Below are positions 1-5,799 of a stretch of DNA of 12,757 nt, piece by piece. The position numbers and the translations under genes are program-made. Within the stretch, counting starts at the first letter, position 1. Each line of letters opens with the position of its first letter. The stretch spans positions 1 to 12,757 of the forward strand of contig CAJOKY010000035.1 in the NCBI GenBank assembly GCA_905235425.1. The letters are read 5' to 3'. The notes beneath the pieces were generated by a model. It saw nothing but the letters and a program-made list of their open reading frames with translations. It was not told the DNA's origin and made no database searches. Source of the stretch: an uncultured Selenomonadaceae bacterium. Lineage in GTDB: Bacteria; Bacillota; Negativicutes; Selenomonadales; Selenomonadaceae.

Positions 1-1024
1 CTTTATTGCCAAATCCTAAATTTTTAAATTCCTGCGCCGCGTTGTCTGAATTAAATTCTGTTCTGTCCCAATTTGTATGCTCTTTGACTGTTAAAATGTC
101 GCCGCGCTTGTCCATATAATCCAATTCGTAAACAGTATATTTTTTTTCAGATATATATTTTGGCATAATTCTTGCAACGAGGCAGTCAAGATTTTTTTCC
201 GCCGTCTCTTTTTGCCAACGCCAGCGCCCTTCCGTGCCGTCTGTTTTCATTGGGAAAATTCCCACTGCATTTTCAATTTTTTCAAGTGACAAAATTTTAT
301 TCTTCTCGTCATAATAAAATGGATAAAACATATTGGGGCGGTCTTCGCGGCGGTCGTTCGTACCGGTTTTTCTCAAATCTATCTCACGATATTTTCTGCC
401 GTCGTCGGCAATTTTGTTGTACCGTGAAGTTACCTTTTCACCGGCAAGAAGTTCATTACAGCGCCACGAAGTACTTTTGCTGTAAACCAATATAAATTCT
501 GTTGATTTCACAAAATTTGTACTGTCCTGTTTGCCGGAAGTTTTACGAACATAAGTAACAGTAGCTTGATAATTTTGACTGCCAAAAATTTCGTCGCATA
601 TTAATTTCAAGTTGGCTTGCTCGTTATCGTCGATAGAAATAAAAATCGCGCCGTCGTCAGAAAGCAGTTGCTTTAAAAGCTTAAGGCGCGGGTACATCAT
701 ACAAAGCCACTTGTCATGGCGGCTGTAGTCTTCGCCCTCACGTCCGACGACTTGACCGAGCCATTTCTGAATCTGCGGCGAATTGACATTATCGTTGTAG
801 ACCCAGCCTTCATTGCCGGTGTTATAGGGAGGGTCGATATAAATACATTTAATCTTGCCTTCATACAGCGGCAGGAGGGATTTAAGCGCGGTTAGGTTGT
901 CACCGTGAATAATTTTATTGCCGGAGGCGTTACCGTGCGTGTATAGGCGTTTCAGGGCGTGTACGGGGATTTTAGCGGCGTAATTTACAACTTTATCTTT
1001 ACCGAGCCAATGCAACGTAGGCAA
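1..1024 (-). CDS. Beta-class site-specific DNA methyltransferase, type III Mod-like (partial, C-terminus beyond window)
   Basis: Transfers a methyl group from S-adenosylmethionine to a base, probably adenine N6, within a DNA recognition site. The frame is open for 341 codons from a TTG at 1024 to the left edge of the window. Residues 64-70 read DPPYNTG, the catalytic motif IV of amino-methyltransferases, preceded by the GDN segment (41-43) and followed by DGAIFISIDDNE (124-135). This order, with motif IV near the N-terminus, is that of the beta class, which includes the Mod subunits of type III restriction systems and related stand-alone enzymes. Residues from about 170 onward should be the start of the target recognition region; the AdoMet-binding FxGxG motif would lie outside the window. 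An AAAGGAG ribosome binding site at 1032-1038 supports the TTG start. The gene begins 21 bases after the dac stop, so it is probably co-transcribed with it. Whether a res gene follows cannot be seen. Confidence 0.9.
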   Translation of the reverse strand, partial: MPTLHWLGKDKVVNYAAKIPVHALKRLYTHGNASGNKIIHGDNLTALKSLLPLYEGKIKCIYIDPPYNTGNEGWVYNDNVNSPQIQKWLGQVVGREGEDYSRHDKWLCMMYPRLKLLKQLLSDDGAIFISIDDNEQANLKLICDEIFGSQNYQATVTYVRKTSGKQDSTNFVKSTEFILVYSKSTSWRCNELLAGEKVTSRYNKIADDGRKYREIDLRKTGTNDRREDRPNMFYPFYYDEKNKILSLEKIENAVGIFPMKTDGTEGRWRWQKETAEKNLDCLVARIMPKYISEKKYTVYELDYMDKRGDILTVKEHTNWDRTEFNSDNAAQEFKNLGFGNK

Positions 1025-1045
1025 AAAAATTCTCCTTTCAAAAAA

Positions 1046-2299
1046 TTAAGCGAAGAAACTTTTAATTTTTTCCCAAAACAGACGGAAGAAAGATTTTTGT
1101 TCGATATCGGCAGTAGCAATGATATCAGTAGACGCCGCCTCTTTGCCGTCGTACATAACGCGAACTTTGCCGACTTTTTGACCGTTAGTGACGGGAGCAT
1201 TTAAAACCTTCGGGATATCGTAAACCACTTCGTGCGGCGCGTCATTGCCGAAAATCGGCATAACAATTTCACCGGTAGTTTTCACTTGTACAGATTTTCG
1301 CCTGCCGGACATAACGGGAATATTTTTGACAACTTCGCCGGCTTTAACCAACTTTTCAAATTTCACATTTTGAAAACCGTAGTCAAGCAGTAAAATAGAA
1401 TCGTTCCACATATATTCGCTGTCCAAAACTACGGAAATAATTTGAATGCCGTCGCGTTTAGCCGCGCTGACAAGACAACGCCCCGCCTTATCGGTGTAGC
1501 CGGTTTTAATGCCGTTGCCGCCGCGATAAAGCCACAGCATTTGATTTTCACTGCGAAGAATTTTTGGAAAATCATGAATCCAATCGTAAGAAACTTCTTT
1601 AGCCGTTACGATATCTTCAAATTCTGCAAGCTTGTAACCGTAGGCGGCGATCAATGCTAAATCGTGAGCGGTAGTGTAATGGTTATCGTCCGGCAGACCG
1701 TGCGGATTGGTGAAGTTGGTATTTTTAGCGCCGAGTTCAGCGGCTCTTTTCGTCATATGCTGAGCGAATTGGTAAACAGTGCCGTCAAGGTGTTCAGCAA
1801 TGGCAATAGCGGCGTCATTGCCGGAAACCATAATCATACCGTACAAAAGTTCGCGCAGTGGTATATGTTCGCCGGAATTAAGCCAAAGTGTTGAACCCTC
1901 CGCGCCGTCGGCATTTGGACCAACCGTAACAATTTCGTCCATCTTGCCCGATTCCAACGCCATTATCAGCGTCATCATTTTTGTGGTACTGGCAGGAAAC
2001 ATTTTTATATCGGCATTACGCGAATAAATAACGTGACCTGTAGACGCTTCGATAACTACTGCTGAAGTTGCCGTGACGTTCGGCAAGGCGTCACCTGCCG
2101 GTACGGGACGCGTGCCTTGAATAAGCGGTACGGTGTAGTTGGGATTTAAGCCGGAATTTTCCGAAGTCAATGTTGTAATTGGTGCCGACGTTTGCGGAAT
2201 TTCGCTTACTGCTTGATATTCGTTTATCGCTTCAGCCTTCGCCGTCATAAATAGCGCTAAAGTTATGCCTAAAAATATTTTTCCGACTTTCAATTTCAA
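1046..2299 (-). CDS. dacF: D-alanyl-D-alanine carboxypeptidase (PBP5/DacF-like, peptidase S11)
   Basis: Removes the terminal D-alanine from peptidoglycan stem peptides outside the cytoplasmic membrane, limiting cross-linking. The 417-residue product has an N-terminal signal sequence (about 1-24, ending near AKAEA). All three active-site motifs of the serine penicillin-recognising enzymes are intact: STTK at 104-107 with nucleophile S104, SGN at 159-161 and KTG at 265-267. A C-terminal PBP5-type beta domain covers about 305-400, and the last 15 residues (FFRLFWEKIKSFFA) look like the amphipathic helix that anchors these enzymes to the membrane face. Translation starts at TTG, 8 bases after the rnhA stop; GGAAGG at 2303-2308 is the likely ribosome binding site and overlaps that stop. 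Family assignment is firm. The dacF symbol rather than dacA or dacB is a guess based on Firmicutes usage. Confidence 0.95.
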   Translation of the reverse strand: MKLKVGKIFLGITLALFMTAKAEAINEYQAVSEIPQTSAPITTLTSENSGLNPNYTVPLIQGTRPVPAGDALPNVTATSAVVIEASTGHVIYSRNADIKMFPASTTKMMTLIMALESGKMDEIVTVGPNADGAEGSTLWLNSGEHIPLRELLYGMIMVSGNDAAIAIAEHLDGTVYQFAQHMTKRAAELGAKNTNFTNPHGLPDDNHYTTAHDLALIAAYGYKLAEFEDIVTAKEVSYDWIHDFPKILRSENQMLWLYRGGNGIKTGYTDKAGRCLVSAAKRDGIQIISVVLDSEYMWNDSILLLDYGFQNVKFEKLVKAGEVVKNIPVMSGRRKSVQVKTTGEIVMPIFGNDAPHEVVYDIPKVLNAPVTNGQKVGKVRVMYDGKEAASTDIIATADIEQKSFFRLFWEKIKSFFA

Positions 2300-2307
2300 C
2301 TTCCTTC

Positions 2308-2856
2308 CTAATCATCAAACAGAAGTAATTGGTTATCGCTCCACTTTCTACCATTTTCATCAGTTATCACATTTTCCATTGACATATTAAAATTTTCAGT
2401 TCGCGCAGATTGTACGTCGGACTGAAATTTGTCAGCTGTTTCACGAGCCAACTTATCGCAGCGTTCATTCAAAAAATTTCCGGCGTGACCTTTAACCCAA
2501 TTAAAATGTACGTTTAGATTGGAAATTAAATTGTCAAGCTCCTGCCACAAGTCTTTATTTTTAACCTTGCCTTTTCTTGATGCCTTCCAACCGCGCCGTT
2601 TCCATTCACTCATCCAATTTTGCGTAAAGGCATTTTTCAAGTAATTGCTGTCGGTGAAAAGTTCGACGTTGTCATCTGCAGAAATTTTTCTAAGTGCCGT
2701 GATAGCCGCCATTAATTCCATGCGATTGTTTGTAGTAAAATTTTCGCCGCCGGTAATTTCTTCGCTCTGTCCGTCTTCATAAATGATAATTGCCGCATAA
2801 CCGCCCGCGCCGGGATTTCCGATGCAAGAACCGTCTGTGTAAATTTTTATATTCAT
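2308..2856 (-). CDS. rnhA: Ribonuclease HI
   Basis: Cleaves the RNA strand of RNA-DNA hybrids in the cytoplasm, removing R-loops and replication primers. The 182-residue protein has the full type 1 RNase H active site: D8 in YTDGSC, E47 in NNRMELMAA, D69 in FTDSNYL, H124 in KGHAGN and D134 in ERCDKLA. This spacing is almost identical to the E. coli enzyme (D10, E48, D70, H124, D134). Residues 143-182 form a C-terminal extension beyond the usual 155-residue core, rich in polar and acidic residues, whose role is unknown. Start is ATG at 2856 with only a weak GGTGAA-type ribosome binding site. It is first in an apparent rnhA-dac-methyltransferase transcription unit on the minus strand. Confidence 0.97.
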   Translation of the reverse strand: MNIKIYTDGSCIGNPGAGGYAAIIIYEDGQSEEITGGENFTTNNRMELMAAITALRKISADDNVELFTDSNYLKNAFTQNWMSEWKRRGWKASRKGKVKNKDLWQELDNLISNLNVHFNWVKGHAGNFLNERCDKLARETADKFQSDVQSARTENFNMSMENVITDENGRKWSDNQLLLFDD

Positions 2857-2872
2857 TGTTCACCAATTTTCA

Positions 2873-2878
2873 ATTATA
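2873..2878 (-). promoter_or_regulatory. Possible -10 box for the rnhA-dac-mod unit
   Basis: The minus strand reads TATAAT here, 16 bases before the rnhA ATG. No good -35 box lies 16-18 bases upstream; that position falls in the CCCTAAT-type heptad repeat at 2888-2920. The match to the -10 consensus is perfect but alone is weak proof in an AT-rich spacer. Confidence 0.4.
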
Positions 2879-2887
2879 CTCTAAAAA

Positions 2888-2920
2888 CTGTTCCCTAATC
2901 CCTGCTCCCTGTTCCCTAAT
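2888..2920. repeat. Heptad tandem repeat, CCCTAAT/CCCTGCT/CCCTGTT type
   Basis: After a CTGTT start, four consecutive seven-base units read CCCTAAT, CCCTGCT, CCCTGTT and CCCTAAT. The same unit family in reverse complement occurs at 8650-8687 after prfC. It lies between the rnhA start and the tRNA terminator. No open frame or known insertion element accounts for it. Confidence 0.8.
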
Positions 2921-2933
2921 ATCTATAAACGCC

Positions 2934-2966
2934 AAAAAGGAGCTGTCGTACAAACGAAAGCTCCTT
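2934..2966 (-). terminator. Intrinsic terminator after tRNA-Ala
   Basis: On the minus strand AAGGAGCT and AGCTCCTT form a perfect eight-base stem around a 14-base loop, ending in a short T run. It lies 23 bases after the tRNA CCA end, as expected for a single-tRNA transcription unit. Confidence 0.85.
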
Positions 2967-2989
2967 GACAAATTAATTTCAAAGTCAGT

Positions 2990-3065
2990 TGGTGGAGACG
3001 AAGGGGATTGAACCCTCGACCCCCAGATTGCGAACCTGATGCTCTCCCAGCTGAGCTACGTCCCC
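2990..3065 (-). tRNA. tRNA-Ala (anticodon CGC)
   Basis: A 76-base cloverleaf can be drawn on the minus strand. The acceptor stem GGGGACG pairs with CGTCTCC and contains the G3:U70 wobble pair that defines alanine tRNAs. The D arm is GCTC-AGCTGGGA-GAGC, the anticodon loop TTCGCAA gives anticodon CGC (reads GCG), and the T arm contains GTTCAATCC. The discriminator is A and the CCA end is encoded. It has its own promoter (3076-3104) and terminator (2934-2966). GCG is common in neighbouring genes, which fits a dedicated CGC isoacceptor. Confidence 0.97.
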
Positions 3066-3075
3066 AACGCCGCGC

Positions 3076-3104
3076 AGTATATCACGCCGCTTTTTAAAAG
3101 TCAA
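3076..3104 (-). promoter_or_regulatory. Sigma-70-type promoter of tRNA-Ala
   Basis: On the minus strand TTGACT (3099-3104) and TATACT (3076-3081) are separated by exactly 17 bases. The -10 box ends 10 bases before the first base of the tRNA, placing transcription start at or just before the mature 5' end. Confidence 0.88.
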
Positions 3105-3114
3105 GGAAAATATT

Positions 3115-3257
3115 TTTTAGCTTTTAGCTTTTAGCTGTTAGCTATTAGCTGTTAGCTGGTAGGTATTAATGGCTAATGGCTAATCGCTAACCGCTAATGG
3201 CTAATGGCTAATGGCTAATCGCTAACCGCTAATCACTAACCGCTAATCACTAATCTG
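3115..3257. repeat. Head-to-head heptad repeat array (TNTTAGC)n / (GCTAATN)n
   Basis: The left arm holds TTTTAGC three times, then TGTTAGC, TATTAGC and TGTTAGC. After a short centre (TGGTAGGTATTAATG) the right arm is in the complementary sense: about a dozen units such as GCTAATG, GCTAATC and GCTAACC. The two arms are imperfect reverse complements, so the whole can fold as a long mismatched hairpin. The array occupies most of the 319-base gene-free gap between the tRNA and the GH73 gene and sits between their divergent promoters. A second copy of the same design is at 4934-5008. Confidence 0.85.
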
Positions 3258-3302
3258 TAATTTTACTGAAATTTTTATCAAAAAGAAGAAATTTATAATT
3301 AA

Positions 3303-3331
3303 TTGACATAAAAAATTTATTGGTGTAAAAT
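3303..3331 (+). promoter_or_regulatory. Sigma-70-type promoter of the GH73 gene
   Basis: TTGACA (3303-3308) and TAAAAT (3326-3331) are spaced by 17 bases. They give a leader of roughly 55 bases before the TTG start. The leader contains a small GTCGG/CCGAC inverted repeat (3353-3357 with 3368-3372) just ahead of the ribosome binding site; its significance is uncertain. Confidence 0.8.
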
Positions 3332-3393
3332 TTTTCCGGTTAATTAAACAACGTCGGAAATATTTTGCCGACACTAAAAATGAGGTGGATTTT

Positions 3394-4164
3394 TTGAATA
3401 GTGTACGAATAAAAAAATTTACGGCGGCTTTTTTAATTGGCGCATTTGCAATTTCTTTGCCGATGAGTACAGGCGAAGGCAGGATACACGATCCTAAAAT
3501 CAAGGCTATTTCTTCGTCAGACCTTAGACATGGCGATAAAGCCAATACAAACAGCAGATATTCCGGCTACAACTACGGCGCCCTTAGAAATGACTACCGC
3601 TCAAATCCTTCGTACCCTGATAATATTGACGTACCGCAAACAATTTCGATAGCAGATACTTCAATAATCGGTACGCCGATAGCAAGTCAAGAACAATGCG
3701 TAGAATATCTTTTAAGAAATAATCCCAATCCCAAAATCACCGTCTCTCCTGAAGAAATTGTCGCTTACTACTACGAAGAGGCAGGACGTGAGGGCATTCG
3801 CCCCGACGTTGCCTTTGCACAAGCGCTTAAAGAGACGGGATTTTTCCGTTATGGCGGCGATGTTGTACCGGAGCAAAATAATTTCTGCGGACTCGGTACA
3901 ACCGGCGGCGGCGTAAGAGGCGGCTACTTCCCTACCGCGCAGATTGGCGTACGTGCGCATATTCAGCATTTATTAGCCTACACGTCAACACGCAGACCCG
4001 TAACGCCGCTTGTAGATCCGCGCTATGACATTGTGCGTAAAGCTTACGGTACTCGCACTCTTAGTAATTGGTCTGATTTAAATGGACGCTGGGCTGTACC
4101 AGGACATTACTACGGTCAAGAAATTCTGAATATGTTTCATGCAATTATCAATATAAGAGCATAA
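3394..4164 (+). CDS. Secreted GH73-type endo-beta-N-acetylglucosaminidase (autolysin-like)
   Basis: Predicted to hydrolyse the glycan backbone of peptidoglycan outside the membrane, in cell-wall turnover or daughter-cell separation. I place the start at the TTG at 3394, 6 bases after GAGGTG (3382-3387), rather than at the in-frame GTG at 3385 inside that ribosome binding site. The 256-residue product has a basic N-terminus and hydrophobic signal segment (about 5-24), a polar low-complexity linker (about 30-110) and a glucosaminidase domain (about 118-252). The domain shows the FAQALKETGFF segment with presumed catalytic E147, NNFCGLG at 162-168, and the family's GYFPT..IGVRAHIQHLLAY pattern. 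There is no visible LysM, SH3 or choline-binding domain, so wall targeting may depend on the linker or on a partner. It has its own promoter and no obvious terminator before mgtC. Confidence 0.88.
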   Translation: MNSVRIKKFTAAFLIGAFAISLPMSTGEGRIHDPKIKAISSSDLRHGDKANTNSRYSGYNYGALRNDYRSNPSYPDNIDVPQTISIADTSIIGTPIASQEQCVEYLLRNNPNPKITVSPEEIVAYYYEEAGREGIRPDVAFAQALKETGFFRYGGDVVPEQNNFCGLGTTGGGVRGGYFPTAQIGVRAHIQHLLAYTSTRRPVTPLVDPRYDIVRKAYGTRTLSNWSDLNGRWAVPGHYYGQEILNMFHAIINIRA

Positions 4165-4176
4165 TTTACAAATTCG

Positions 4177-4206
4177 TTGACTTTTAAAAAATATTGGACT
4201 TATAAC
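4177..4206 (+). promoter_or_regulatory. Probable promoter of the mgtC-family gene
   Basis: TTGACT (4177-4182) and TATAAC (4201-4206) are 18 bases apart. A leader of about 60 bases follows and holds a small TTTGAA/TTCAAA inverted repeat (4220-4240). No magnesium-sensing leader structure is evident. Confidence 0.55.
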
Positions 4207-4273
4207 ATTTTATAAAATATTTGAATTTGTAGCATTCAAAGGATTTATAATTTTTAAAGGACGGCGTTAATTT

Positions 4274-4939
4274 TTGGTTTCTGAATGGGAACTTTTTTTT
4301 AGGCTGGCGCTTTCCTGCGTTTTAGGCGGTGTCATAGGATATGAGCGCCAAAGTCGTCGTAAATCTGCGGGACTTCGCACAAACGTTTTGGTATGTCTAG
4401 GCTCCTGCTTGATAATGGTTTTGAGTGAGGCGCTTTACTTCAACGTCGAAGGTCGTACCAATGCCGACCCTGCGCGATTGGCGGCACAAGTTGTAAGCGG
4501 CATAGGTTTTCTAGGTGCAGGCGCCATTATGAAGGAAGGCTTAAACGTCACGGGCTTGACTACGGCGGCTTGTCTTTGGGTAGTTGCAGGCGTCGGGCTT
4601 GCAGTAGGTGCGGGTTATTATACCGGCGCGCTTTTTACTACCGGCTTGATTTTCGCCACGCTCGGTACGCTGTCACGTATTGATGAATGGGTTATGCATG
4701 AACAGAATTTGTATTTAAAAGTTCGTACGCGCGATAAAGCCGGTCAGCTTATGCATATCAGCTCATGCATTGACGATTTGCAGTTGAAAGTTCGCGGCGT
4801 AAAAGTTGTGGCGGACGAAGATCACCCCGAAATTTTATGTATTGACTTTGAAGTTTATAACCATCGCGGCTTGAAAAGCGTTATAGTTGTGGACGCGATT
4901 AAGCGCATTGACGGCGTTGTCAGCGTTGATGTGAATTAG
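4274..4939 (+). CDS. MgtC/SapB family membrane protein
   Basis: Inner-membrane protein of the MgtC/SapB/YhiD family. Members are linked to survival under low magnesium and to control of the membrane ATPase; the role of distant homologues like this one is not settled. The 221-residue protein has four or more hydrophobic segments in residues 7-132. It carries the family hallmarks GGVIGYERQSRRKSAGLRT (18-36) and SGIGFLGAGAIMKEG (75-89), followed by VTGLTTAACLW (92-102). Residues about 145-221 form a soluble C-terminal domain resembling the ACT-like domain of MgtC. Start is TTG with AAAGGA about 12 bases upstream, rather far; no better start is seen. No P-type Mg2+ ATPase gene is adjacent. The stop codon TAG lies inside the first unit of the heptad repeat at 4934-5008. 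Confidence 0.92.
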   Translation: MVSEWELFFRLALSCVLGGVIGYERQSRRKSAGLRTNVLVCLGSCLIMVLSEALYFNVEGRTNADPARLAAQVVSGIGFLGAGAIMKEGLNVTGLTTAACLWVVAGVGLAVGAGYYTGALFTTGLIFATLGTLSRIDEWVMHEQNLYLKVRTRDKAGQLMHISSCIDDLQLKVRGVKVVADEDHPEILCIDFEVYNHRGLKSVIVVDAIKRIDGVVSVDVN

Positions 4940-5008
4940 CAGTTAGCTGTTAGCTCTTAGCTATTAGCTATTAATGGCTAATCGCTAACCGCTAATGGCT
5001 AACAACTA
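4934..5008. repeat. Second head-to-head heptad repeat array (TTAGC/GCTAA type)
   Basis: Units AATTAGC, AGTTAGC, TGTTAGC, TCTTAGC and TATTAGC run up to a TATTAATG centre. Complementary units GCTAATC, GCTAACC, GCTAATG and GCTAACA follow. Layout and centre match the array at 3115-3257, but it is shorter. It starts on the last codons of the mgtC-family gene and ends just before the ribosome binding site of the radical SAM gene, filling the whole spacer. Confidence 0.85.
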
Positions 5009-5026
5009 GTATTGGAGAGAAATTTT

Positions 5027-5683
5027 GTGATAGTTTATACTACGAAAGGCGGCAAGTATTTTTCTGTTGCCGAAAGTTTTAAAAATGATTCGTCGAATCT
5101 GCGCGGCGTTTACGTAAATTTAACGAATCGCTGTAACAATGACTGCGCCTTCTGCCTGCGTGATAAAAAGGTTATGTCGGCAGAAAAAAGTTTATGGCTT
5201 GAAAGTGAACCTTCTGCGGACGAGGTTAAAGCCGAATTGAACGCCGTACCTGTTGACTTGGTGAAAGAAGTTGTATTTTGCGGTTTCGGTGAACCTACGA
5301 TAAGGCTTGACGTGTTGACGGAACTTTTGCAATACGTAAAGGCGACGAATCCCCAAATTTCAACGCGACTTAATACGAACGGTCTCGGCAATCTTGAACA
5401 TGGTCGCGACATTTCGCCGGAGTTTAAAAATATTTTAGATGTTATGTCAATCAGCTTAAATGCGGCGACGGCTGAAAGGTATTTGCAAATTACGCGCTCG
5501 AAATTCGGCTTGCAGGCTTACGATGCTATGTTTGATTTTGCCGATAAAATGAAAAATGTCGTGCCTAAAGTCGTAATGACGATTGTCGATAAAGTCACGC
5601 CGCCTGATGAAATTGAGCAGTGTAAAAAAATCTGCGCGGCGCATGATTTAACCCTACGTATTCGCCCTTACGAAGACAGCTGA
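5027..5683 (+). CDS. TatD-linked radical SAM protein
   Basis: A radical S-adenosylmethionine enzyme, expected to bind a [4Fe-4S] cluster and generate a 5'-deoxyadenosyl radical; substrate and product are unknown. I choose the GTG at 5027 because GGAGAG (5014-5019) is well placed for it; the in-frame TTG at 5012 would put that site inside the coding region. The 218-residue protein has VYVNLTNRC followed by the cluster motif C36-x3-C40-x2-C43, then GFGEP at 86-90 (AdoMet-binding GGE-like motif) and the strand segments NTNG and SISLNAAT typical of the partial TIM barrel. The N-terminal pattern fits the small family named for genomic linkage to TatD nucleases. No tatD gene is adjacent here and a strong terminator follows immediately. 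It ends soon after the barrel, so no auxiliary cluster domain is present. Confidence 0.85.
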   Translation: MIVYTTKGGKYFSVAESFKNDSSNLRGVYVNLTNRCNNDCAFCLRDKKVMSAEKSLWLESEPSADEVKAELNAVPVDLVKEVVFCGFGEPTIRLDVLTELLQYVKATNPQISTRLNTNGLGNLEHGRDISPEFKNILDVMSISLNAATAERYLQITRSKFGLQAYDAMFDFADKMKNVVPKVVMTIVDKVTPPDEIEQCKKICAAHDLTLRIRPYEDS

Positions 5684-5689
5684 AAGAAA

Positions 5690-5721
5690 TCGGATTGATT
5701 CTTCAGTCCGAATTTTTTTTT
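5690..5721 (+). terminator. Intrinsic terminator after the radical SAM gene
   Basis: TCGGATTGA and TCAGTCCGA form a nine-base stem with one G-T pair around a TTCT tetraloop, followed by AA and a run of nine T. It begins 7 bases after the stop codon. Confidence 0.93.
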
Positions 5722-5735
5722 ACTCAAATTTTTTC

Positions 5736-5764
5736 TTGATAACTTACTGTCAACCGTTTACAAT
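5736..5764 (+). promoter_or_regulatory. Sigma-70-type promoter of the GT61-prfC unit
   Basis: TTGATA (5736-5741) and TACAAT (5759-5764) are 17 bases apart. They lie between the preceding terminator and the AGGAGG site of the glycosyltransferase gene. Confidence 0.8.
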
Positions 5765-5799
5765 ATCGCAGTAAAATTTTTTATATAGGAGGTTAGATT

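Noticed and set aside
172..495. Plus-strand open frame of 107 codons.
   Set aside because: Antisense to the methyltransferase gene, whose frame is open and carries clear motifs.
959..1204. Overlapping plus- and minus-strand frames at the dac/methyltransferase junction.
   Set aside because: Both are covered by the end of dacF and the start of the methyltransferase gene and show no independent start signal.
3115..3257. CRISPR array.
   Set aside because: Units are only seven bases, without unique spacers, and the sense inverts in the middle; no cas genes are in the window.
3385..3393. GTG at 3385 as start of the GH73 gene (and likewise GTG 7048 for prfC).
   Set aside because: In both cases the GTG is part of the GAGGTG ribosome binding site; the TTG nine bases on has proper spacing and gives products that begin as the families do.
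3243..3545. Minus-strand open frame of 100 codons across the GH73 promoter and start.
   Set aside because: Antisense to the signal peptide region and the promoter spacer; low-complexity Phe/Ile/Lys-rich content from AT-rich DNA.
4201..4260. Magnesium-sensing riboswitch upstream of the mgtC-family gene.
   Set aside because: The leader is only about 60 bases with one six-base inverted repeat; no M-box-like or long structured leader is seen.
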